Origin: Bacilli bacterium
Lineage (GTDB): Bacteria; Bacillota_I; Bacilli_A; RFN20; CAG-826
NCBI GenBank assembly: GCA_023268805.1
Contig: JALRKT010000010.1
Span: 1-41,036, forward strand
DNA: 41,036 bases
Direction: 5' to 3'
The position numbers were made by a program, and so were the translations under genes. Each line of letters begins with the position of its first letter. Position 1 is the first letter of the stretch. This document shows positions 33,338 through 41,036 of this stretch, piece by piece. The notes beneath the pieces were generated by a model. That model had not been told where the DNA came from. It was given only the letters and a program-made list of their open reading frames with translations, and did no database searches.

Positions 33338-35491
33338 ATGGGTATGTTATGGATTATTTCAAATCGTTTACCGTTTTCAGTTCACCTTCAAAAGGACACA
33401 ATCACGTTAAAACCAAGTGTGGGTGGTCTTGCGACCGGACTGCAATCCGTACGAGAATCTCAACCGTTTCAATGGGTTGGTTGGCCAGGAATTGCCCGGG
33501 AAAAATTATCGGAAAAAGAATGGAAAACACTCCAAGAACAATTTCACGCTAAAGATGCGGTCCCTGTTCCACTAAGCCAAGAGGATATTGATCTTTATTA
33601 CCATGGTTATGCAAATGAAACATTATGGCCTCTTTCACATTACTTTTTAGAAAAAACAAAACAACGGCCTGAAACTTGGGATGCCTATAAGGCTGTTAAT
33701 CTCCGCTTTTTTGAGGTGATTAAACACCATCTTCAGCCGCATGATACTGTCTGGGTTCATGACTACCAATTGATGCTATTACCCGGATTATTGCGCGATG
33801 CGTTCCCTTCTTTAAAAATCGGATATTTCCATCATATTCCGTTTCCCTCTTTTGAGCTTTTTCGCTTACTCGTCCAGCAAAAAGCACTATTAAATGGACT
33901 CTTAGGCGCGGATCTAATTGGCTTTCATACGTATGACTATGTTCGTCATTTTATGTCGTGTGTAACACGTATTCTTCAACTCGATCGTCAATTATTCACC
34001 TTGCCGTATCAACAACGAAGGATTACCGTGGATGCCTTCCCGATGGGGATCGATGTGTCGAATTTTCAAGTGGGACAAAACCAGATCAAAAAGTCGTCGT
34101 ATAAAATCATCTTATCGATTGATCGCTTGGATTATTCTAAAGGCATCCCTGAGCGACTGTTGGGTTATGAGTCCTTTCTTGCCAACCATCCCGAATTTCA
34201 TGGCAAGGTTAATTTAAAACTCATTGTCGCCCCTTCCCGCGAACATATGGATAGTTATGATCAATTAAAGGTGCTCATCGAACAAAAGGTCGCAGAAATC
34301 AATGGTAAATACGGGTCACAATCGTGGATGCCCATTTGGTATCTTTATCAAAGTTTTCCCCAAGATGACTTGATGCCACTTTATCAATCCGCAGATGTCA
34401 TGCTCGTGACACCGCTTCGTGATGGCATGAACTTAGTCGCTAAAGAGTACATTGCCGCACGTCAAGACGGAAAAGGGGTTTTGATTCTTTCCCAAACAGC
34501 GGGAGCAAGTCAAGAACTCTCAGAAGCATTACTCGTGAATCCTAAAGATACAACGGCCATTGGTCAGGCCATTTTCGATGCCCTTACACTCCCAGAAGTC
34601 GAAAGAAAGCGTCGCCATCAAGCGATGATGAAACGCATTACTCGTGCGAACGTCCATTATTGGACCACGAGTTTTTTACACCGTCTGCAGCAGCATACTC
34701 ATGACCACGATCCTTTTTCGAATACAACGTTTGCATCGCCAGATACTATGATTGCTGCGTGGAACAAGTCGAAAAAACCTTTGTTTATTTTTGATTATGA
34801 TGGAACCCTCCATCCCCTCCAACCTCGACCGGATGATGCAATTCCTACCCCAAAACTATATCAGATGCTGGACATCCTTCTTCGGCGTTATCAAGCTTCC
34901 ATTGCGATTGTCTCGGGTCGGGATGGCAAGCAACTAAAATCATGGTTTGGTCATTTACCCCTTTATTTAGCAGGTAACCATGGCCGCACCTTACGTTTTC
35001 CCGATGGTCATGAAGAAAAAATGGGATCATCACTACCATGGAAAAAAGATGTGTTACGTATTCTTCAGCAATATATGGATCAAATGCCGGGAAGTTTAAT
35101 TGAAGAAAAAGCGGGGGGTATTGCTTTCCATTACCGTCAATGTGAGCCTGACATGGTTGCGATCCGCAAGGGTGATATTCTTCATACCTTAGAAACATTA
35201 AAAAGTCGAACCCCGATGCAAATCATGCTTGGTCATAAAGTTATTGAGGTCAAAGACCCTACCATTCATAAAGGCATTGCCGTCGAAAAAATTACTGCCC
35301 ATAGTCTTCCTGATTTTACCTTAGTGGCCGGCGATGATCAGACCGATGAAGCGATGTTTTCCACATTAGTAGACGCCCATTCCATTCATGTGGGTTCGGG
35401 AAAAAGCTACGCGAAATACCACGTGGATAATGTTGAGGCGTTCTTTACATTATTAAACGTTCTTTTTCAAAAAGAGTCTGCGAATCACTAA
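33338..35491 (+). CDS. otsAB: Bifunctional trehalose-6-phosphate synthase/phosphatase (OtsA-OtsB fusion)
   Basis: A 717-aa fusion. Residues 1 to about 460 are a GT20 synthase (SNRLPFS, HDYQLMLLPGLLR, GYFHHIPFPS, RLDYSKGIPERL, LRDGMNLVAKEYIA), joining UDP- or other NDP-glucose to glucose-6-phosphate. From about 480 a HAD phosphatase follows (DYDGTLHPL, VSGRDGKQL, GNHGRTLR, GDDQTDEAMF), yielding trehalose. The fusion keeps the phosphorylated intermediate local and is known in diverse bacteria and eukaryotes. Two closely spaced in-frame ATGs exist (33338 and 33344); the first matches the promoter spacing. The 3' end overlaps the converging membrane-protein gene by 39 nt. Confidence 0.93.
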   Translation: MGMLWIISNRLPFSVHLQKDTITLKPSVGGLATGLQSVRESQPFQWVGWPGIAREKLSEKEWKTLQEQFHAKDAVPVPLSQEDIDLYYHGYANETLWPLSHYFLEKTKQRPETWDAYKAVNLRFFEVIKHHLQPHDTVWVHDYQLMLLPGLLRDAFPSLKIGYFHHIPFPSFELFRLLVQQKALLNGLLGADLIGFHTYDYVRHFMSCVTRILQLDRQLFTLPYQQRRITVDAFPMGIDVSNFQVGQNQIKKSSYKIILSIDRLDYSKGIPERLLGYESFLANHPEFHGKVNLKLIVAPSREHMDSYDQLKVLIEQKVAEINGKYGSQSWMPIWYLYQSFPQDDLMPLYQSADVMLVTPLRDGMNLVAKEYIAARQDGKGVLILSQTAGASQELSEALLVNPKDTTAIGQAIFDALTLPEVERKRRHQAMMKRITRANVHYWTTSFLHRLQQHTHDHDPFSNTTFASPDTMIAAWNKSKKPLFIFDYDGTLHPLQPRPDDAIPTPKLYQMLDILLRRYQASIAIVSGRDGKQLKSWFGHLPLYLAGNHGRTLRFPDGHEEKMGSSLPWKKDVLRILQQYMDQMPGSLIEEKAGGIAFHYRQCEPDMVAIRKGDILHTLETLKSRTPMQIMLGHKVIEVKDPTIHKGIAVEKITAHSLPDFTLVAGDDQTDEAMFSTLVDAHSIHVGSGKSYAKYHVDNVEAFFTLLNVLFQKESANH

Positions 35492-35962
35492 GACGAGGAC
35501 AAGAAAAAATCCACCGCCCAGGGCCAACCATTTTGCCACACTGAAAATAACACCGATCGTCACCCAACCCAACGTATGTGAAGGAAAGGTTAAAGCGGCG
35601 ATGGTAAAAACAACATTTTCGACATAATCCATCGTGGAGGCAATAAGTCCTAACCAGGCGATGCGTTGATATTTTGTATGGTTTAAAAGTCCATAAAGAC
35701 TTAATGAAATCGGAACACCATAGACAAGGGGGTAATATAGATCAAACGTCCAACGTTGTAAGACGTAATACGATCGTCCTTCCCTACCATAGCTTTCTAA
35801 AATACCAACGAGTTGGGTGGGAGAAAATGAAAAATTAGTATCCATCGATTCCAATAATCCATTTACTTCGTTTGCTTGAGAAACTCCCGGTAAAACAAAC
35901 AATAGGACTAAAATAAAAACAAGCCAACTTAGTAGGATCATCCACGGTAAGTATTTTTTCAT
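35453..35962 (-). CDS. Uncharacterised 169-aa membrane protein
   Basis: Four predicted helices (about 5-27, 75-90, 100-120 and 130-162) with an extracytoplasmic loop after the first. No motif is recognised. The 3' end overlaps the end of otsAB on the opposite strand by 39 nt, so the transcripts are antisense at their tails. It stands alone. The 80 nt between its start and ldh contain the divergent promoters but no clear box. Confidence 0.6.
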   Translation of the reverse strand: MKKYLPWMILLSWLVFILVLLFVLPGVSQANEVNGLLESMDTNFSFSPTQLVGILESYGREGRSYYVLQRWTFDLYYPLVYGVPISLSLYGLLNHTKYQRIAWLGLIASTMDYVENVVFTIAALTFPSHTLGWVTIGVIFSVAKWLALGGGFFLVLVLVIRRLFLKKNV

Positions 35963-36042
35963 AGTTCTATGATAAAAATAACAAACTAGGTTGTCTATAC
36001 GAACACGTTAGAAACGTTTATGCTTAAGGAGAGGAAGCAAAT

Positions 36043-36981
36043 ATGAAACAAAAAATTGTCTTAGTCGGTACGGGTTTTGTTGGGATGTCTTACGCGTACA
36101 GTCTGATTAACCAAGGAATCGGCGAAGAACTTGTTCTTATCGATATCAATTTTGCAAAAGCGGAAGGGGAAGCGATGGATCTCAATCACGGTTTATCCTT
36201 TTCTCCAAAGCGGATGCACGTGAAAGCGGGAAGCTATCAAGACTGTAAGGATGCTACTTTAGTGGTCATTGCCGCAGGTGTCAATCAAAAACCGGGGGAA
36301 ACCCGATTGATGTTACTGCAAAAAAATGCGGCAATCATTCGCAGCATCGTCAAGGACGTCATGGCCTCTGGATTCGATGGAATTTTCTTGCTGGCAACCA
36401 ATCCGGTGGATATTCTTACCCACATTGCTTGGCAGACCTCAGGTTTACCCGCATCGCGTGTGATTGGCAGTGGAACGTCGTTAGATACCGCACGATTACG
36501 CTATGAAATCAGCCGCAAAATCGATATTAATGTCAGTAATGTTCACGCCTATATTTTAGGCGAACATGGAGATTCTGAATTCGTATGTTGGTCCAATGCC
36601 TTTGTCGGGGTAAAACCATTAACGGATGTGATCAAAACGTACGGAAAAATTACCTTCGATGATTTAGAAAAGATTCATCACACGGTCAAAACCGCCGCCT
36701 ACGAAATCATTCAACGAAAACAAGCGAGTTATTATGGTATCGGTATGGTCCTTGCCTACATTACCAAAGCCATCCTTCAGGATGAAAACCGTATTATTCC
36801 TCTTTCTGTGCTTCATGAAGGGTTGTATCGCATCGATCCCGTCTATATTGGCTTACCCGCCGTCATCAACCGTGAAGGCATTCACCATGTCGTGCAACTT
36901 CAACTCAATGAAAAGGAAATGGTTGCCTTAAAAGCCTCCGCATCGATCCTGAAACAAAATCTTGATCAGTTAGCATCTTGA
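36043..36981 (+). CDS. ldh: L-lactate dehydrogenase
   Basis: A 312-aa Rossmann-fold enzyme: VGTGFVGMSYAYSL for NAD, AGVNQKPGETR (the Gln before Lys-Pro-Gly-Glu-Thr-Arg favours lactate over malate), TNPVDILT, and ILGEHGDSE with the catalytic His. It reduces pyruvate to L-lactate to recycle NADH in fermentation. Shine-Dalgarno AAGGAGAGG precedes the ATG. A separate promoter for the next lipoprotein gene starts at its stop codon. Confidence 0.95.
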   Translation: MKQKIVLVGTGFVGMSYAYSLINQGIGEELVLIDINFAKAEGEAMDLNHGLSFSPKRMHVKAGSYQDCKDATLVVIAAGVNQKPGETRLMLLQKNAAIIRSIVKDVMASGFDGIFLLATNPVDILTHIAWQTSGLPASRVIGSGTSLDTARLRYEISRKIDINVSNVHAYILGEHGDSEFVCWSNAFVGVKPLTDVIKTYGKITFDDLEKIHHTVKTAAYEIIQRKQASYYGIGMVLAYITKAILQDENRIIPLSVLHEGLYRIDPVYIGLPAVINREGIHHVVQLQLNEKEMVALKASASILKQNLDQLAS

Positions 36982-37010
36982 TTGAAAAGCAGCCTTTGTC
37001 TTCGCACAAT
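36982..37010 (+). promoter_or_regulatory. Probable leaderless promoter of the esterase gene
   Basis: TTGAAA (36982-36987), exactly 17 nt, CACAAT (37005-37010), then AAATCT and the ATG at 37017. No Shine-Dalgarno is present. It supports the 37017 start over the in-frame start at 36978 inside ldh. Confidence 0.55.
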
Positions 37011-37016
37011 AAATCT

Positions 37017-37952
37017 ATGAAACGTTTATTAATTTTGTTTTTTCTCGTCTTAACCGCCTGCCAATCGGGGAGTGTCCCCGGTGTTTCAAGTGAACTCTCC
37101 TCATTAACTTCGCTGCTTTCGAGTAGTGAAATTGTTTCCTCTTCCCTCCCCTCGAGCGAAGACCCTTTGGTGTTTGATGATAATGTCGTTTATGGGACCG
37201 ATGAACGGCATGTTTTAGAATATGCGTATCTTCCTTCTGAATCTCCCCGCGCGATGGTGATGCTCGTCCATGGCGGCAGTTGGATTGGGGGCGATAAATC
37301 CATGATGCGCCCGTATCGGGATGTGTTAGTCCAACAAGGCTATCTCTATGTTTCCATCAACTATCGCCTGCTTTTATCCGGAGCAACGTATGTAGAGATG
37401 CTCAATGATCTTGGTTTAGCGATTCAATTTATTCGTTTGAATGCCTCTTTTTTCAATTTAGATACGACACAAATGGCCCTCTTTGGTGTCAGTGCCGGCG
37501 CCCATTTAAGTTTACTTTATGCCTACTCTCGCACGAGTCCTATTCCCATTGATTATGTCGTCGCACTCGTCCCACCGGTTGATTTTAGTGATCCTGCCTT
37601 TTTAACGATGGGCAATCAAGAACTACAACTTTTTCAAATTAATAGTCTCACGGGGACCAATGTCGCCGATGCAGAAGAACTTGAAACAAGCGGCTACCCA
37701 CAACCGTGGCTCGATGCCTCGCCCATTACGTATGCGGCCACCGCCGTCCCTTCCTTATTCGCTTATGCCGGTCAGGATGAACTCATTCCTTCTTCCAATC
37801 TTCCCCGACTCCTCGCTGAGCTCGATACCTTTGAAAAACCCTATGAATCACTCTATTTTCCCAATAGCGGTCATAGTTTAAGTGGGGACCCTGAACTTAT
37901 TCCTCTCCTTAATCAAAAAATATTGACCGGTCTTTCCGTATCGCTTGACTAG
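37017..37952 (+). CDS. Alpha/beta-hydrolase lipoprotein (esterase/lipase, BD-FAE/HSL type)
   Basis: The protein is 311 aa from the chosen start. The lipobox VLTAC puts the lipid on Cys15. A Ser-rich linker runs to about residue 47, then an alpha/beta-hydrolase: oxyanion-hole HGG (85-87), nucleophile Ser159 in GVSAGA, Asp254 (GQDELIP) and His286 (SGHSL). This is the layout of carboxylesterases that deacylate sugars or ferulates, fitting the adjacent GH16 lipoprotein. It would act outside the cell, tethered to the membrane. Confidence 0.88.
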   Translation: MKRLLILFFLVLTACQSGSVPGVSSELSSLTSLLSSSEIVSSSLPSSEDPLVFDDNVVYGTDERHVLEYAYLPSESPRAMVMLVHGGSWIGGDKSMMRPYRDVLVQQGYLYVSINYRLLLSGATYVEMLNDLGLAIQFIRLNASFFNLDTTQMALFGVSAGAHLSLLYAYSRTSPIPIDYVVALVPPVDFSDPAFLTMGNQELQLFQINSLTGTNVADAEELETSGYPQPWLDASPITYAATAVPSLFAYAGQDELIPSSNLPRLLAELDTFEKPYESLYFPNSGHSLSGDPELIPLLNQKILTGLSVSLD

Positions 37953-37954
37953 AT

Positions 37955-37963
37955 TGGTATAAT
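37955..37963 (+). promoter_or_regulatory. Extended -10 of a probable leaderless GH16 promoter
   Basis: TGGTATAAT ends 7 nt before the ATG at 37971. There is no Shine-Dalgarno, and the -35 is weak. It overlaps the ATG at 37962, which is therefore not the start. Confidence 0.55.
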
Positions 37964-37970
37964 GATAGGT

Positions 37971-39557
37971 ATGAAAAAAATACCGCTTATTCCTTTTGTC
38001 ACGATGCTCCTTGTGAGCTGTGATGTTGCCTTTAGTTCTTCTTCACTTGGTTCTAGTGAAGAGATAAGTTCGTCAACGACCTCAACAAGCACCAAATCAT
38101 CGATCGTATCCTCGGAGAATTCGACCCCAAGTCAAGATAATACACCCATCGAATATGAACTCGTCTGGAACGATGAATTCGACTATACCGGACTCCCGGA
38201 TAGTTCGAAATGGGGTTATGACGTCGGTGGAGGTGGCTGGGGCAATAACGAACTCCAATATTACACCCAAGCGGATTTAGATAATGCGTCCGTTGCCAAT
38301 GGCGAACTAACCATTACCGCCCTAAAAGAAACGTTCCAAAACCGTGAATATACCTCCGCGCGTCTTGTCACCAAAAACAAAGGGGATTTCCTTTATGGTC
38401 GAATGGAAGCACGCGCCAAACTTCCTTCTGGACGAGGCACATGGCCTGCGATTTGGATGTTACCCACTGATTGGGCGTATGGCGGGTGGCCAACGAGCGG
38501 TGAAATCGATATTATGGAACACGTCGGGTATGACCCGAACGTCGTGCATGCGACGATTCACACCGATACCTATAACCACTCTAAAGGTACTCAAGTCGGA
38601 GAATCGATTACCTTAGCCGATGTTTTTAATACGTATCATACGTATGCAATTGAATGGCAACCGGGCCTCATCAAAGCTTTTGTCGATGATCAACAGTATG
38701 CTGAGTTTGCCTTTGATGTGAATGATGTCATGGATGGTCCTACTCATTTAGCGTGGCCGTTTGACCGAGACTTTCACTTTATCTTTAATATTGCGATTGG
38801 AGGTAACTGGGGTGGCGTTCAAGGCATTGATGACACCATTTTCCCAACGTCCATGATCGTGGATTATGTCCGCGTGTATCAAATGCCCTATGGTCGCAAT
38901 GATGTGACGCCTCCAGGTCGTATTTATAACCCTCGTGTCTTAAAAACAACAGGCAATAGCCTTGCTGTTGCGTGGAATCCTGTCACGGACAATCGTCTTG
39001 TCCGTAATTATATCGTTCGGGTGAACGGCGAGGTTGCCGGTGCCCCGTCAGTTCCTGCGATTTACCTTGATAACTTAACACCGGAAACCACCTATCAAAT
39101 TCAAATTGAAGCGGTGGATTTTAATCTTAATATTTCCAATCCCGTCATCTTAGAAGCAACAACCTCAGGCTACCCTTCCGTAAATGAACGGATTGAAGCC
39201 GAAGATTATATTGCCCAAGAAGGGGTACAATTCGAATCCACATCTGATGTAGGTGGGGGTGAGAATGCTGGTTGGTTAAACCCTGGAGATTATTTAGAAT
39301 ATCAAATCAATGTCCCTACAACGGGCAATTATCGCTTATCCTTACGGGTCGCCAGCAAAGACAGTAGTGGTCAACTTACATTACTCAGTGATAATGTAGA
39401 AAAAACAACCATGGATTTACCCATCACGGGTGACTGGCAAACTTGGCAAACTGTAAACTCTTCTTCCTTTACCTTAAATGAAGGCGTTCAAACCTTACGC
39501 TTACGTGTGGATCGACAAGGTTTTAATTTAAATTATTTCGAAATTCAATCCCTTTGA
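37971..39557 (+). CDS. GH16 beta-glucanase lipoprotein with FnIII and CBM6 modules
   Basis: The protein is 528 aa from the chosen start: lipobox LLVSC (Cys17), a Ser/Thr linker to about 55, a GH16 domain (about 60-300) with catalytic EIDIME (E178, D180, E183) and YTSARLVTKNKGDF, a fibronectin type III module (about 310-400) and a C-terminal CBM6 (about 405-525; EAEDY, GWLNPGDYLEY). The HVG after EIDIME is common in laminarinases, so beta-1,3(-1,4)-glucan is the likely substrate. With the neighbouring esterase it suggests surface attack on polysaccharides, although no sugar transporter is nearby. Confidence 0.92.
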   Translation: MKKIPLIPFVTMLLVSCDVAFSSSSLGSSEEISSSTTSTSTKSSIVSSENSTPSQDNTPIEYELVWNDEFDYTGLPDSSKWGYDVGGGGWGNNELQYYTQADLDNASVANGELTITALKETFQNREYTSARLVTKNKGDFLYGRMEARAKLPSGRGTWPAIWMLPTDWAYGGWPTSGEIDIMEHVGYDPNVVHATIHTDTYNHSKGTQVGESITLADVFNTYHTYAIEWQPGLIKAFVDDQQYAEFAFDVNDVMDGPTHLAWPFDRDFHFIFNIAIGGNWGGVQGIDDTIFPTSMIVDYVRVYQMPYGRNDVTPPGRIYNPRVLKTTGNSLAVAWNPVTDNRLVRNYIVRVNGEVAGAPSVPAIYLDNLTPETTYQIQIEAVDFNLNISNPVILEATTSGYPSVNERIEAEDYIAQEGVQFESTSDVGGGENAGWLNPGDYLEYQINVPTTGNYRLSLRVASKDSSGQLTLLSDNVEKTTMDLPITGDWQTWQTVNSSSFTLNEGVQTLRLRVDRQGFNLNYFEIQSL

Positions 39558-39585
39558 GTAAATGCATAAATTACATTCATTTTTA

Positions 39586-39614
39586 TTGATTTATGATACC
39601 CCTTGGGGTATATT
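39586..39614 (+). promoter_or_regulatory. Probable leaderless promoter of the cstR-like operon
   Basis: TTGATT (39586-39591), 17 nt, TATATT (39609-39614), 6 nt to the ATG at 39621. The operator palindrome fills the spacer and overlaps the -10. Confidence 0.6.
39596..39611. promoter_or_regulatory. CsoR/CstR-type operator palindrome
   Basis: ATACCCCTTGGGGTAT is a perfect palindrome of the G/C-tract type bound by CsoR-family repressors. Its place between -35 and -10 predicts autorepression of the operon. Confidence 0.75.
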
Positions 39615-39620
39615 AAATCT

Positions 39621-39869
39621 ATGAAATGTGATCAAGAACTTCTCAATCGCGTCAAACGACTTGAAGGCCAACTTACCGGCATTCGTAAAATGATGGAAAC
39701 ATCCAATGCCTGCCAGGATTTAGTCATTCAATTAAAAGCCGTTCGCGCCAACATTGATAAAACCATATCGATTCTCACGACCAAAAATCTTCAACAAGTG
39801 ATGGAAGTGCATCCGGAAGATGCGGAAAAGTTCCAAGATGCCCTCGATCTCATCGTTAAAAGCAGGTAA
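39621..39869 (+). CDS. CsoR/CstR-family repressor, persulfide-sensor-like but with a single conserved Cys
   Basis: An 82-aa DUF156 protein. Cys31 (SNACQDL) matches the first sensing Cys of CstR. The second (Cys60 in CstR, Cys65 in CsoR) is Val60 in NLQQV, and the CsoR His ligand is absent. Cys3 could replace it. The following thiol-redox genes suggest a thiol, disulfide or persulfide signal, not copper. The in-frame TTG at 39603 lies within the operator, so the ATG at 39621 is the start. It is 3 nt upstream of the flavoprotein gene and probably controls it. Confidence 0.82.
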   Translation: MKCDQELLNRVKRLEGQLTGIRKMMETSNACQDLVIQLKAVRANIDKTISILTTKNLQQVMEVHPEDAEKFQDALDLIVKSR

Positions 39870-39872
39870 CCT

Positions 39873-40844
39873 ATGTTCGAATTTAATTTACAAACTAAAC
39901 CCATACCGCCTATTTTTGAACAAGAAATGGTGTGGGATTTCCTCATTATCGGGGGCGGTCCTGCTGGTTTAAACGCGGGATTATATGCCCAACGTAAAGG
40001 CCTTAAAGTTGGTATTCTTACTAAAGAAATCGGTGGTCAGCTCCACAACACCTCTACGGTTGATAATTACTTAGGCATTCCGATGTTAGAAGGGAAAGAT
40101 ATGTCGGATGTATTCCTACATCACGTTGAGCAACTCGGTGTGCCCATTCATCCCGATGCCCGTGTGATTCATCTTGAAAAACAAGGTCCTCTATTCTTTT
40201 TAAGTTTAGAAAATGGCACCGTCTTAAAAAGTAAAACCGTTATGTTAGCAACGGGCGGTCAACCTCGCAAACTCAATATTCCTGGCGAATGGGACTACGC
40301 GAATAAAGGTGTTTCTTATTGCACAACGTGTGATGCCCCTTTCTTTAAAGACAAGCATGTCATTGTTGCTGGAGGTGGAAACTCTGCCGCCGAATCTGTC
40401 ATTGATCTTGCCGCATGGGCATCGCACATCACGGTTGTCCACCGTTCCCAATGGCGCGCGGATAAAGTCATCTTAGATAAATTTGCCTCCATTAAAAATC
40501 TCACCATCCACCTTGAAACCCAACTTCTTGAAGTCTTAGGAGATCAAGGCCTCATGACGGGGGTTAAAGTGCTTGATAAGAAAACTCAAGAAACCCGGAT
40601 TATGCCTGCCGATGGACTCTTTGTCGAAATTGGGGTCATTCCTAACTCCGATCTTCTTGAAAACCTCGTCAAACGAAATGAACGCAATGAAGTCATCGTC
40701 GATGATATGATGATGACCAGTCTTCCCGGCCTCTTTGCTGCAGGCGATGTCACGCAGCAACCCTTCAAACAGATTGTCATTGCCGTCGCGGATGGAGCCA
40801 AAGCCGCGCTAGCAGTTCAACAATACTTAATCCATCACACCTAA
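39873..40844 (+). CDS. Thioredoxin-reductase-like flavoprotein (TrxB/AhpF C-terminal type)
   Basis: A 323-aa FAD/NAD(P)H enzyme: GGGPAGLNAGLYAQRKG for FAD, redox-active CTTC in SYCTTCDAPFF, a second nucleotide fold GGGNSAAES, and a GDVTQQPFKQIVIAVADGA C-terminus like AhpF. A 20-residue N-terminal extension precedes the FAD fold. It should pass electrons from NAD(P)H to a thioredoxin-fold partner. The next gene encodes such a partner, so the pair looks like a split AhpF. It follows the repressor gene by 3 nt. Confidence 0.88.
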   Translation: MFEFNLQTKPIPPIFEQEMVWDFLIIGGGPAGLNAGLYAQRKGLKVGILTKEIGGQLHNTSTVDNYLGIPMLEGKDMSDVFLHHVEQLGVPIHPDARVIHLEKQGPLFFLSLENGTVLKSKTVMLATGGQPRKLNIPGEWDYANKGVSYCTTCDAPFFKDKHVIVAGGGNSAAESVIDLAAWASHITVVHRSQWRADKVILDKFASIKNLTIHLETQLLEVLGDQGLMTGVKVLDKKTQETRIMPADGLFVEIGVIPNSDLLENLVKRNERNEVIVDDMMMTSLPGLFAAGDVTQQPFKQIVIAVADGAKAALAVQQYLIHHT

Positions 40845-40860
40845 AAGGAGGTATCACTAT

Positions 40861-41036
40861 GGACAAGTTCTTTAATGCCGATACGAAAGCGAAAATCACG
40901 GATATTCTCCGTCAAATGGTCAATCCTGTTCACGTCTTACTCTTTACTGACGCAGCCGGATGCGACACCTGTGCAGAAACGAGCCAACTTTTAAGTGAAT
41001 TTGCGGAAACCAATCCCAAAATTCAATTAAACTTAC
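40861..41036 (+). CDS. Thioredoxin-fold protein (AhpF N-terminal-domain-like), cut by right edge
   Basis: The first 58 codons are present. DILRQMVNPVHVLLFTD is like the start of the AhpF N-terminal domain, followed by CDTC (Cys35, Cys38) in place of a classic CGPC. It has a strong Shine-Dalgarno (AAAGGAGG) 16 nt after the flavoprotein gene. It is likely the disulfide-carrying partner of that reductase, reducing a peroxiredoxin or similar target. Length and C-terminus are unknown. Confidence 0.75.

Overview
The window is a gene-dense stretch of a low- to mid-GC bacterial chromosome that reads with the standard bacterial code: TGA is used as a stop, for example at the ends of ldh and of the first ABC exporter gene. 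AddAB-type recombination genes, a CsoR-family regulator, heterodimeric ABC exporters, L-lactate dehydrogenase and Ser-rich lipoproteins suggest a fermentative Bacillota or Mollicutes relative (Acholeplasma, Izemoplasma or Erysipelotrichia-like). That placement is an inference. I saw no rRNA, tRNA, CRISPR array, intact transposase or phage gene.

Region by region: (1) 1-5.0 kb, minus strand: addB-addA (addA runs off the left edge), a gamma-glutamylcyclotransferase-like gene and an ADP-ribosylglycohydrolase. (2) 5.1-9.6 kb: a DUF3810 membrane metalloprotease, then on the minus strand rmuC, a 460-aa protein with a C-terminal HEPN RNase motif, and a NYN-LOTUS nuclease. This is the best candidate for an undescribed RNA-targeting or defence module. 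(3) 9.7-13.1 kb: a CsoR-type copper sensor abutting a CotH-kinase lipoprotein, a stand-alone TnsA-like PD-(D/E)XK nuclease and a VWA protein. (4) 13.1-14.6 kb: an aquaporin between two decayed TetR genes. (5) 14.8-24.5 kb: a purine/ureide-type catabolic locus under a divergent PucR regulator, with a NCS2 permease, a broken isochorismatase-family hydrolase, an AT-rich IT-superfamily transporter, fdrA (allF), DUF1116 (allG), carbamate kinase and a methyltransferase. (6) 24.5-29.9 kb: a heterodimeric ABC exporter, a small zinc-ribbon membrane protein and an APC permease. (7) 29.9-33.3 kb: a ferric-reductase-like flavocytochrome with a membrane partner, divergent from an exported double cytochrome-b5-domain protein with an Asp/His linker, and a small exported protein. 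(8) 33.3-39.6 kb: a fused trehalose-6-phosphate synthase/phosphatase, a membrane protein, L-lactate dehydrogenase, and two lipoproteins (esterase; GH16 glucanase with FnIII and CBM6). (9) 39.6 kb to the end: a CsoR/CstR-like repressor with its operator, a thioredoxin-reductase-like flavoprotein and a CxxC thioredoxin-fold protein cut by the right edge.

The catabolic locus would work as follows. PucR senses a nitrogen compound, the permeases import it, FdrA/DUF1116 make carbamoyl phosphate from an oxalurate-like carbamoyl compound, and carbamate kinase makes ATP. The E. coli third subunit (AllH, DUF2877) is not visible, and an AT-rich cassette with a truncated hydrolase sits where the upstream enzymes might be expected.

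A recurring regulatory theme is a -10-like hexamer only 6-7 nt upstream of the start codon with no Shine-Dalgarno sequence (addB, DUF3810, HEPN, rmuC, otsAB, esterase, GH16, cstR-like). This suggests that leaderless transcripts are common in this genome. Genes inside operons instead carry good Shine-Dalgarno sequences or short overlaps.
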